This document shows, one piece after another, positions 40,926 to 49,790 of a stretch of 64,000 bases of DNA (positions within the stretch are counted from its first letter, which is position 1; each line of letters begins with the position of its first letter). The stretch is taken from positions 10,210,263-10,274,262 of the forward strand of contig CM039196.1 of NCBI GenBank assembly GCA_008360975.2. Reading direction: 5' to 3'. A program made the translations under genes and the position numbers. The stretch comes from Lichenostomus cassidix (lineage: Eukaryota > Chordata > Aves > Passeriformes > Meliphagidae). The notes under the pieces were generated by a model, which saw only the letters and a list, made by a program, of their open reading frames with translations, did not search any database and was not told the DNA's origin.

Positions 40926-43900
40926 GCTCTTCTGCAGGCTTTTTGTGCTCCATAACCACCCTCCTTGGCTGCTACAATGCATTTCAAGAAGGTCTTTTAA
41001 TAAGGAGAGGTTTCCAAGGCTGCCTTGGATTGGGAGGTTTATGAAAGAATCAAAATTAAGCTGAAATTTGCTTCTCCTCCAGGATGGGTTTGCTGGGGAG
41101 CATCTGGCTGGGAGCAGGAGGCTGCACTTCAGCACTTCACCCAAACGGCAAGAGAGCCATTAATTACCAGCAGCGTTTGCAACTGGGTTTGAAGTCTGAC
41201 AAAAGAAAACAAATAGGAGAAAAGTCTCCTTCCTCTAGCTGCAGCTCTGGAGAGGGGAATTTGGGGCTGGGAGGTGCTGGTGTCCAGAGGCAGCTGCAAT
41301 TGCATGGATGGGTCAGGGATGCTCAACACCAGGGTCACCCCCACTGCCCACCCAGACTGAGCCATTCCGTGGCTTTCCAGCCTTTAATTTGGAAGGGAGA
41401 GAAAGGCCATCTGGTCAGCCAGGTTATTTCTGTGATTTTGGGTCCTTCCATTAGAAAAAAAGTTTGTGCTTCCCTGTCCCCACGGCCATCACGTGGTGAA
41501 GTGTTCCCTTTGGAGACATCCAAAATAATGCAGATGAGCTTTGCTTTGCAAGTAGAGAAAAAAACTGCCTGAAAGAAAAATCTCTAATGGAGGAAAAACT
41601 CCCAGAGAGAAACAAGAAAACTCCCAAATGGCTTCAGCTACAGCAGAGAAACACCTGGGTGGTTACAGGATATTTTCTCAGGGAAAAGGAACTGGCTTGT
41701 ACCAAAGCAGCCCAGATTTGTGTGAGAAACAGTGAGAAACCCTCGGGGAGCCAGGGATGCTCCAGGAAGGAAAAACCCCTAGAAGGATTGTAGCAAATCC
41801 TCCATGCAATCCCAGATGGATTCACTGCAGGAATAGGGAGCAGCTGCCAAGTGAGAGCCTGGAGAGCTGCACGGCTCCTGGAGGGGCCAGGGGAGCTCTG
41901 CAGCCCCAGGGAGCGAGGAGGAGGAGGATGCTGGAGGAAGTCAGGCTGAGCTCTGCATGGGCAGAGGCTCCCAGAGGGGCTGGAAAGCACAAACAACCTC
42001 GTGAAACAACAGGAGGGTCTCTGTGGGCATCCCAGGGCCCCACAGCCTGATCCAACAAGGAGCAATGACACACCAAGTGCATCCCTGCAGGGTGAGCCAG
42101 CCAGGGTGTCCCAATCCATGGGCAGCTGAGGGTGTGAGGGTGATGCTTCCCAGAGCAGGGATGGACAGAGCTGTGGGAGTGCCTGACCCCAGCTCTGCCC
42201 AGGCAATGTCTGCTCCTGCCACGGGAACTGGGCAGCTGGAAAATAAGACCAACCCCACTCTTCTAGGACAAGAGACTGGGTCTCTGGAGGTGCCTGGTGG
42301 ATCTGGACAGCTCTGGAGCTTCTTGTGGATTATTTACCCAGCTCCACATGCTGCCAACCAAAATAAATCAATTCAGCTTTTGCTTCCATTTTAGGAAAAT
42401 AAATCCTCTGGGACAGGCTGGGAGCAGGTGCCCTGCTGGGAGCCACGTGCTCCCCATCCAAACCCTGGTGGGATGTAGCAGGGACTCAGAACTGCTTGGC
42501 CCCTCTGCCCCATGTCCCTGCCTTGCAGGAGGCACGTGCTTGCCCCACAGCTTCCTTGGCAGCTTGGGACAGACAGGAGGACACAGGCAGGAGGACGCAG
42601 CCAGGAGGTTCACTGAGCCCACCGAGCTGCCTGGAGAGCTCTCCCACGGCTTGGGTGACCTTATCCTTATCTCCTCACGTCCTTCAGCCCGTCTCAGCAG
42701 CCAGCTGGAGCAGCAGGTCCTCCGAGGCTGCTTTCCCATGCTGGAGCCCCTTATCTCATGGTGCTGAGCCCTCCCCATCAGCCCGTTCCAGCTCTGTGTC
42801 AGCAGCACTGGGAATCACCTGCTTGAGCTGCAGGAGGGATCACCAAAAATCTTTCCCAAAACTGAAAGGCAGCATGGATTAGCCCCATTTCCCTCCAACT
42901 GCCCAGGAGAGCTTTGCTGGGGCTCAGAGCTGAGCTTGCAAGCTCATGGTCCTGAGATGTGTCAGGAGCTGCTGGATTTCCACCCCAACCCCAGAATCCC
43001 TCTCCTGGAACACTTCTCACACTCCTACTGCTGCCCCATCAGTGCCAATTGAAAATTGCCCAGCATCCAACTACTTCATCCCAGCAGCCCTTTCAGATGT
43101 GGTTGTGTGTTTGATCAGAATTAGCTTCTTAGAAGGAAAAAAACAAAATCTCCCAAGCAGCTGCTCCTCACTCCTCCCCATCCAGGAACATCCCCATCCT
43201 GTGTTGCTGCAAGAGCAGGATGTGGAAGGCCAGATTAGGATGGTTCCTCTGTCTCCTCCAGCAGAGAAAATCATTTGGTCTTGAACGATGGAGATATTGG
43301 AAGGTCTAATGCTGTTTCAGGAGAAATCAGGAAGCACTGTCGTCCTGGAATGACTGGGACAGGGCTGGCAGAAAAGTGCTGCTGTGGCTGGGTGGGACTG
43401 CCCCATGCAGTGGGAATAGCTGATAAACACAATCCTGCCCTTTTCCTGTGTGTGAGATGTCCCAAAATGCACAGCCTGCTTTTCAGTGCCTCCTGAGCTC
43501 CCTCACACAGCCCTGGGGTCACACCATGGTCACACCCCACTGCTGCTCTGGGTTATGGGGCTGGTGGCTCCAAACCAACACCTCACACATGAGGGAGGGT
43601 CAGCAAGCAGTGCCCACTCCCCACCAGCCCCAGCTCAGCTCACCCTGGAACCCCAGAAAAGCACATATCCCACCCCATCTTCTCAGACACAGCGGGAGAG
43701 GCTGCTGCAGGAGTGCCCCAGTGGTTCCAAACTGATTTTCCACTTACAGAAACACCAGTAGGGATTACTTGTTTGAAACCTCCTTCATGTGGATAATCAG
43801 ATCATACTTGAAAAGAGCCTCAGGATCTCCAGTTACAATTATTTCATTAGGATGTGATACTCCAGACCTTCCAGGAGCTTGGGAAGCTGCTGTCTGCACA

Positions 43901-45464
43901 GGTCCATGCATGCTGCCCACAGAAGAGGTCCTCAGTGCTAATTGCCAATGCCAACCCCAGCCATTAAGAAATTACTGCTAATGCAGCTCACAACAGCTTT
44001 TATAAGACGCTATTAAGGAATTCATCAGAAAGCAGAACCAAATAAAGCAAAAAGCGATTAAAGGAAAACAAAACTCACCCCAAACTGCAGGATCAGCAGG
44101 AACAAGAGCTGTTGTGTGAGTGCAGCAGCCCCAAAGCTGAGCCTGGAGCTCCCTTTGTCCCAGCTCTTGTGTTGTAACACCCTGGGGCTCTCCCCAGATA
44201 TCCCAGGGTGGGAGAGGGGCTCAGCTGTGGCTCATTCCCACCCTGGCAGCTCCCTGTGGGTCACAGCTGGTCCCCTGCAGCCCTGCTTGGGGAGCCATCC
44301 TGTGCCAGACATGGGTGCAGGGCCAGGGTGCACTGGGGGACATCCAGCCTGGGTGCTGGGCCTGAGTGTGACACACTGAGTGTGTCCCCAGGGGCCCCCA
44401 GGGTCCTGCTGATGAAAGAGGACAAAATTAAGTTGGGCCTGGGGATGTTTTTTCAAAAGGCTGATAAAAATAACTCTTTGAAGGGGTGAGGAAGAGGAGG
44501 GACAGTTTGTGCTGGAGAGGTGTCACCCACAGGGCATGACGGCTCCAAGTGGCACAAGGACATGGGGCTGGAGCTGTGACTCATGACTTTTTGGCATTCC
44601 ATCCCCGTGTCAGTGTCACATTTCCAGGATTATATTTTATTCATAAAAATTGCTGTGCTCCCAGCCGTGCCTGGCAGAGCCACAGTGGCTGAGCCCAGGG
44701 CTGGCTGTGCTCTGCACCACTGGGGGGTCCCAGCTCTGTCCCAACTGCTGGAAGTTAAATATAATCTGCAAAACTGGGTGAGAGTCCCCAGGTCCCCCTC
44801 CATGACCTGGAATGTGGGTGCTGGGCTGAGGTTTGCAGCACGTGGTGGGTGTTGTTGGTAACCACATCCCAAATGAGCCGGAGTGGAACACGTGAGGCTG
44901 TATTTTTAACTCCCAGCTCCTGGTGACATGGAAAACTGGGTGCTGGGCCCAGGTGATGCACAGATCGATGGAAAATTTCCTCCCAGCCATCGACAGCTCA
45001 GCATTGCTAACCCCAGGCACTGCAGGGTGTTAGCAAAAGGGTGTGGTTTTAAGGCTGTGCTCACAACCCAACAGAAACCTTCTGCCATTCCATTGGGAAG
45101 TGCTTCCCGTGGAGCTGCAGGTGTGGAGCTGGCGTGGTGAGGTGGAAATGGGGATGGGATAAACCCAACTGCCCCAGCTCAGAGCCTGGGGCAGCATCCC
45201 CAGGCAGGAAGAACATTTTCAACCCCTTGAGAGGGTAAGGACAGGATGAGTCTGTGCTCCTGCCTTCCCAGCCCAGGGTTAGCTGGGATTTGGAATTCCC
45301 CATCAGTGCAGGCATCCCCACACATCTCTTGTCCTTCCCTCCATGGCAGGCTGGGAGGTGACACAAGGTGACATCCCCCCCTCCTCCCCACCACCCTCCT
45401 GCAGCCCCCTGCCCAACCCACTGGCTCAGCCAAGACAAGCAGAGGCTAAGAACATCAACTGGGT

Positions 45465-45470
45465 TTTATT
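45465..45470 (-). terminator. HSPB8: HSPB8 polyadenylation signal AATAAA
   Basis: A canonical AATAAA hexamer on the minus strand lies about 0.6 kb beyond the HSPB8 stop. The sequence just downstream in transcript direction (about 45,460-45,420) is U/GU-rich, with GTTGATGTTC and CTTGTCTTGG, as expected of a downstream element. Cleavage would fall near 45,445-45,455. Confidence 0.8.
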
Positions 45471-46005
45471 CCTCAGGTCTGACAAGTAAAAGCACAAATT
45501 CTCTTTGGAAATAAGGAAAAAATAAACCCAAAAAACATCACCAAAACCCCAAACCAACGTTCAAAGCACGCGGACGGTTTCTCAGGATGGAGGCCACACC
45601 ATCGAGCTCCGCCGCTGGACACACGTCCTTTGCAGAGATGTAATTTAAAAAAAGAAAAAAAACAAAAAACAAAACAACAACTCATGGAGGAGGAAAAGAC
45701 ATAGAGCTACGGCTTTCCATGTCAATTTTAGAGAAAAAAAAAAAACCAGGCCCTTTTTTGCTATTGTTATAAATATCCCATCCGAGCGACTCGGAGCAAA
45801 CGATAACCATAAGGAGGAACATCCTTTCTGCTTGGCCCCGTGGGCACAAAATCTCTACCGGCACCTCAGAGCGCTACAAGCCCTCGGGGACGGTGGCCTT
45901 GGCACCCGGAGTGTGCCCCGGCTCTCCGCGGGGGTGGCGGGTGCTGCCATCCCTGCGAGCGGCACCCGTCACCCTTGCCGGAGGCTGTCAGGACGCCGCG
46001 CCGCA

Positions 46006-46048
46006 GGGGACAGGGGGGCAAAGGGGACAGGGGACAGGGGTGCCGGGG
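46006..46048 (+). repeat. Six G-tracts of four or more: G-quadruplex motif
   Basis: Runs of at least four G lie at 46,006-46,009, 46,013-46,018, 46,023-46,026, 46,030-46,033, 46,037-46,040 and 46,045-46,048, with loops of 3-4 bases. This is a strong quadruplex motif on the non-template (plus) strand, just past the HSPB8 stop codon. The HSPB8 mRNA carries the C-rich complement. Confidence 0.85.
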
Positions 46049-46072
46049 CGCGGGAGGGCCGCGGGTGGCCGC

Positions 46073-46232
46073 TCAGGTGCAGGTGGCCTCCTGGCTCTCG
46101 ACGGGGATCTCGCTGCCTCCGCTGCCCTCGCCGTACTGCTGGTAGGGGGGGATCTGGGGCGCCTCGATGATCAGCAGCCCCTCCGGGGACAAGGAGGCGA
46201 ACACCGTGATGGGATCCACCTCGTAGGGCAGC
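46073..46232 (-). CDS. HSPB8: HSPB8 exon 3: end of alpha-crystallin domain, C-terminus and stop
   Basis: The exon follows a CCCCGCAG acceptor (46,234-46,233) and completes codon 148. It reads [20 protein letters not shown], then [14 protein letters not shown], and ends QEATCT before a TGA at 46,075-46,073. LPYEVDP and [13 protein letters not shown] are the closing beta strands of the alpha-crystallin domain. The C-terminus QE-x-TCT is the HSPB8 ending known from mammals. As in other HSPB8 proteins, there is no canonical IxI/V tail motif. The three exons sum to 603 bases, 200 codons plus stop, against 196 in human. The segment between PPY and the last eight residues is Gly/Ser-rich and differs from mammals. 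Confidence 0.97.
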
Positions 46233-47082
46233 CTGCGGGGCGGCAGGAAAGACGGGGCGGGTTAGCATGCCGCACGGCCGGAGGAGCCCGACCCTCGGAC
46301 CCGCAGCGTGGGGGGCTCGGCAAAGCCTCCGTTGTCACCGGAGCGCCTGGGAATGCGAGGGGGATATTTCGGGCGGGCTCCTGGCCGGCCTGGCCCCGCG
46401 GGAGCTCTGGTTAATCTCCGCGGCAGATGTGTTTGACGGGATGTCAGCGCCGCTTGCGCTGCCGCGGCGCAGAGTAAATCCCGGCCGTGCCGCAGCCCAC
46501 GTCAGCCGCCAGCCTTGCCCGTAAAAGGAGCCGAGCGCCCTGCTCGCCCCAGCTTTCCCGGGGGAGGTCGGGATGCACGGGGCTCCTTCAGGGCGGAAGA
46601 GCGGAGCTGAGCTGCTGCCAGCCGAGGAAACCCTTCCCATGCCCTGGGCTTTGATGCTTTTCCCCGTTAACTGGGTCTGCCCCCCGCATCGGTCGGGGCT
46701 CGCCGGCCTCTGGGCTCGCCTTTGCGGTTGTTGTTGCCAAAGCGAGCCGCGGGTGAGTCAAGGCGATAGGGATCTGCCTGACATCACGGAGATGCAGGGA
46801 TAGGCAGGGATGTGCTGCGGGGCTGGCAGGGCTGTCAGCCCGCCGTGCCCTGCTGCACCCCGCGGGTGGCTCCTCCTCGCAGCCCCGGGCGCGCAGGAGA
46901 CTGAGAAAGCACCTCAAAAAAAAGGCCTCCTCCTCCTTTCCCTCCCTTGGGAAATCCCTTTGCGGCCCGAAGCAGCCAGGCACGTGCTGCAGAAGGGCAG
47001 ATTTTGGGGTGGGAAGAGTCCCTGCGTGTGTGAGCTGGGGAGCAGGGACTGGCAAAGCTCAGCCAGGCCGACCGGTACCTAC

Positions 47083-47146
47083 TGGATTTTCTTGGTGAAG
47101 TTCTTGGAGACGATCCCTCCTTCCACCTGCTGCTCCTCGTGTTTGC
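47083..47146 (-). CDS. HSPB8: HSPB8 exon 2: central alpha-crystallin domain
   Basis: This 64-base exon encodes the end of codon 127 to the first two bases of codon 148, reading GKHEEQQVEGGIVSKNFTKK. It is flanked by a CTGCAG acceptor (47,148-47,147) and a GTAGGT donor (47,082-47,081). The phases, 1 in and 2 out, fit exons 1 and 3 exactly. The lysine after FT (residue 145 here) aligns with human K141, the site mutated in distal hereditary motor neuropathy and Charcot-Marie-Tooth type 2L, and it is intact. The exon is too short for an ordinary reading-frame scan and was found by following the alpha-crystallin domain through the intron. Intron 1 is 1,047 bases and intron 2 is 850 bases. Confidence 0.96.
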
Positions 47147-48159
47147 CTGCAGGGAAGGCCAACACCCCGCATCAGCACCTCACCAGGAGATTATTTTTTC
47201 CCCAACAAACAACAACAACAAATAAACACAGCAGGAAAGTTTTCCGAGCAGCTGCTTCCCTTCCCTGGTGCAAACCCTTCCCCTAGGGAGGGCTCAGGAA
47301 GCCTCTCCATGTGGGGAAGGAGATGCTGGACACAACACAGCCATATTTCCAGTGGGAAACTAGGGTCTCAAAGGCTGCAAAGAGCTGGGGCTTAAGAAAA
47401 AAAAAACGAAAACAAACAAACAAGAAAACCTTTGGAGGTGGCAGCATCCCCCTCAGCCTCACTCCCCAGGATGGGCTCCTTTCCACCACTCTGCCAGGCA
47501 GGAGTCCCCTGTGCCCAGAGCATCAGCCAGAGGCTGCCCGAACTCCCCTGACCTGTGTTTCCCACCCCGTGATGTCCAAATAAACACCCAGAGCTGTGTT
47601 AGCTGTGTTAGGGCAGCCTCCAGCCCTCCCTGCTGATCCCAGCCCGGAGGACCCAGGGACAGTGAGAAATGTCATTGCCAGGCTGACTGGACACTGAAGA
47701 CACTTATGAGCACCCCAGATGTGCTGCACCCCACACCCGCTGTCCTCCCCATTAATCGACTTTTCAGGGATGTATTTCTGGCCGGCTCAGAGCCGGGCTG
47801 GGCTGGGGGCTGTGGAGCAGCTGCTCCTTCTTCCCAGCCTCTCCCTCGGCCCCTTTAAAGGGAATCTCCCTCCGTGCCGGCCTCACCCTGGCTATAATTA
47901 ACCAGGCAGAGCTGGGGCCCCTCTTGGCCGCTCGCTGCAGGGTGCTGCCAGCCAGGGCAGAACGCAGGCAGATTTACCCCAAAGGACACGTGTCCTTTCT
48001 CGTTTTGGCAGCAAACCAGCATGGCCTGTGAGCCCGATCCCCCCCCATGACACCCAAACTGCCTCTGGAGCTGCCCCACAGACCCCTCCCGGGCACGGGG
48101 CTGCTGCCTCTGCCTTAAAACAAAGGCCATTTTGGCATTTCGCAGCAATTCCTTGCGCC

Positions 48160-48730
48160 GGCAGTGCCACCTCCCCGGTGCCTTGTCTCTCACCTGACAC
48201 CTCCACGTATCCATCCTTGGTTTTGACCGTCAGCTCCTCGGGTTTGAAGCTGTGCACGTTGACACACACCTTCCAGGGCTCGCGGGGAAAGGGCGCGGGG
48301 CTGCGGCTCTCGGGGTACCCCCCGAAGTGGGCGCCGTAGGCGGGGGCCATGGGGGGCGTGCGGCCGATGCCAGTGCGCAGGGGGCCCGGCCAGGTGGTGG
48401 TGAGCCGGGGCCGAGCCCAGTCGGGCCAGTCCGCCGTCAGGTCCCCGGGGAAGGGCGACAAGCCGAAGTCATCGTCCAGCAGGCGCGAGGTCAGGCCGGG
48501 CTCCCGGAAAGGGTCGCGGAGGCTGCGCCTGCCGGGGTAGTGGCAGGAGAAGGGCATCTGGCTGTCGGCCATGGCTTCCTTCGGAGGGGTCTGAGCGCGT
48601 CCCCGGGGCTCTCCAACGGAGCCTCAGCCTCTGTGCGGCCGCTCCTGGCTGCAAACTTCCCCCGGGAGCCTGTCCCGGAGGAGACGCATCCACCCCGGGT
48701 GGGACGTGGGTGCGCGGGGTCGGTTCCTCC
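48160..48730. promoter_or_regulatory. HSPB8: CpG-rich segment over HSPB8 exon 1
   Basis: CpG dinucleotides are dense through exon 1 and the proximal 5' UTR, in contrast to intron 1 (47.2-48.1 kb) and the upstream intergenic sequence. Limits were set by eye. A second CpG-dense block covers exon 3 and intron 2 (about 45.88-46.75 kb). Confidence 0.6.
48194..48572 (-). CDS. HSPB8: HSPB8 exon 1: N-terminal region and start of alpha-crystallin domain
   Basis: This exon encodes residues 1-126 and the first base of codon 127 of small heat-shock protein B8, a cytosolic ATP-independent chaperone that works with BAG3 and HSP70 in selective autophagy of misfolded proteins. The ATG at 48,572 has G at -3 and G at +4, a good initiation context. 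The N-terminus begins [15 protein letters not shown], and the segment [16 protein letters not shown] (about residues 99-114) is the diagnostic start of the HSPB8 alpha-crystallin domain. The exon ends at a GTGAGA donor (48,193-48,192) in phase 1 after YVEVS. Relative to human the N-terminal arm is about four residues longer and diverges in its Pro/Gly-rich part (residues 60-95), as expected for this poorly conserved region. The exon lies in a CpG-rich stretch. Identification is from recalled family sequence, not a search, but the match is unambiguous. Confidence 0.97.
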
Positions 48731-49045
48731 TGCCCGGCACCAGGTGAAGGACGACGAGAAAATCAATTCGGGCTGAATCACCGGGAGCTGGAAGAGCGCA
48801 GGAAGGACGGAGGGAGCTCTCTGGCCGCGAGAAAACGCTTCCTGTCTGGCTGCGATCCCAGGACTGGGGAGAGGAAAATAAAACTTCTTGTCAGGAGAGA
48901 GGAAAAAAAATAATAAAACCAAATATCCTGAGATTAAAAAGCTTCTCTCTCACTTCTCACTCTCCAGCACTTTATGGGCAACTTTCCCTGTTGCTCCCGG
49001 GTGAGAGCTGCAATAAATGCCTGAGCCTGGAGCCCAGAAACTTCT
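48573..49045 (-). other. HSPB8: HSPB8 5' UTR (inferred)
   Basis: If the TATA box at 49,073-49,080 is used, transcription starts near 49,045-49,050 and gives a 5' UTR of about 470 bases, similar to what I recall for the mammalian gene. It is GC-rich near the ATG. It holds one short upstream ATG reading frame of 21 codons at 48,689-48,624 with a weak context (T at -3, C at +4). That frame closes 51 bases before the HSPB8 ATG. No intron signal is obvious in it. Confidence 0.6.
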
Positions 49046-49055
49046 CTAACCTTCC
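49036..49055. promoter_or_regulatory. HSPB8: Heat-shock element, four 5-bp units
   Basis: The plus strand reads as consecutive 5-base units aGAAa-cTTCt-cTAAc-cTTCc. Three of the four alternating nGAAn/nTTCn units are perfect and one has a single mismatch. HSF1 trimers bind three or more such units, and HSPB8 is a stress-inducible gene. The element sits 18-40 bases downstream of the TATA box, so it overlaps the predicted start site, which is unusual. Confidence 0.55.
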
Positions 49056-49072
49056 AGCCGTTGGGCGAGTAC

Positions 49073-49080
49073 TATTTATA
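49073..49080 (-). promoter_or_regulatory. HSPB8: HSPB8 TATA box (TATAAATA)
   Basis: The minus strand reads CATATAAATAGTACTCGCC here, a perfect TATAAATA about 500 bases upstream of the HSPB8 ATG. The distance fits a start site near 49,045-49,050. GC-box-like runs and a CArG-like CCAAAATAGC lie further upstream at about 49,250-49,290. No competing TATA lies nearer the ATG. Confidence 0.65.
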
Positions 49081-49412
49081 TGGATTTCAGAGGAGGGGGG
49101 TGTGTGTTTTGCAAGTCCTGCCCTGTCAGCCGAGTATTTTGGAGAGGATGAAACAGCCGTGGAGAATTTGGGCAGTGGCAGCTGACCTCTCCTGCTGGCC
49201 CCAGGATCCCGGCTGCCACGGGGCCACGGCGCTTCGGCAGCTGCCCCAGCCCCTGCCGCCCCCTCCCGCTGCTCTGCCCGCCCAAAATAGCCCCCAAGCT
49301 CACTCAGGGCTGGCTGCTTTCACCCCAGTGTCACCTGTTAAAAATACCGTGGTGGGGCTGACCGAGCTGCTCCCCTCACTGTAAAGCCACGTGTCCCCAC
49401 GCCACCGAGTAC

Positions 49413-49451
49413 CACTGTGCCGGGAAATGGGTCACTGTACCGGGAAATGGG
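49413..49451. repeat. 19-bp tandem direct repeat upstream of HSPB8
   Basis: Two copies of a 19-base unit ending CCGGGAAATGGG lie 20 bases apart (49,413-49,431 and 49,433-49,451) and differ at one position. They lie about 370-400 bases upstream of the predicted HSPB8 start site. No other copy was seen nearby. Confidence 0.8.
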
Positions 49452-49659
49452 ACCCCAGGGCTGGGTGCTTGGGGTGTGTGGGGCAGGGGACAGGATGACC
49501 CTTTCCAGCAGTGGTCACCTTCACCAGCTGGGCCCTGGAAACATCCCCTAACCGCAGGAAGGACAGAGACCCCGGGCAGGGGAGATGTCCACGGCTCTGC
49601 TCAGCCTCCTCCTGGCCCTCCTCCTCCTCACCCCACCGCATGCCCCGGCCCTGCCGCAA

Positions 49660-49790
49660 TCGCGGTGCGGGCAGGGCGAGGCGTTAATCACAGCCGCGGC
49701 CGGGCTAATTACAGGGCAGCGGCGGGAGCGGGCTGCGCGCTGTGGGAAGAGGCGCGGCAGCGGCACTGGAGGGGGAGCTCCCAGCGAGCA
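49660..49790. promoter_or_regulatory. CpG-dense patch between SRRM4 and HSPB8
   Basis: This is a short block with many CpGs (cgcggtgcggg, gccgcggccggg, ggctgcgcgc) and a TAATTA core between them. It lies about 0.65 kb upstream of the predicted HSPB8 start site and 1.6 kb beyond the SRRM4 poly(A) signal. It may be an upstream HSPB8 element. No gene is evident here. Confidence 0.35.

Larger units (their letters stand above)
26600..45440. other. GC-richer intergenic region downstream of HSPB8
   Basis: GC content and CpG rise from about 27-28 kb onward. The region holds three CR1 fragments (32.1-32.4 and 40.3 kb) and several short AT-rich islands rich in homeodomain/POU/SOX-type motifs (31.68-31.79, 39.2-39.36, 39.83-40.05, 40.87-40.93 kb). 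It also has CpG-enriched stretches at about 35.55-36.2 and 36.4-36.9 kb. The many open frames of 100-196 codons (for example 35,436-36,026 and 41,634-42,206 on the minus strand) reflect GC-rich composition, and none resembles a known protein. Confidence 0.6.
45445..46072 (-). other. HSPB8: HSPB8 3' UTR (inferred)
   Basis: The untranslated tail runs from the TGA to just past the AATAAA at 45,470-45,465. In transcript orientation it starts very C-rich, because the plus strand carries six G-tracts at 46,006-46,048. It then passes through U-rich stretches at about 45,640-45,750 before the polyadenylation signal. Its length of about 0.63 kb is modest. The 3' end is inferred from the signal and has no cDNA support here. 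Confidence 0.75.
45880..46750. promoter_or_regulatory. CpG-rich segment over HSPB8 exon 3 and intron 2
   Basis: CpG density is high across the 3' UTR start, exon 3 and most of intron 2. It includes gccgcggcgc-type runs near 46,430-46,500. This is an intragenic or 3' CpG island by eye. GC-biased gene conversion in a short exon-intron block could produce the same pattern, so a regulatory role is not shown. Confidence 0.45.

Noticed and set aside
41634..42206. 190-codon open frame on the minus strand
   Set aside because: Low-complexity Pro/Ser/Leu/Cys content with no domain. The opposite strand is also open over much of the same span.
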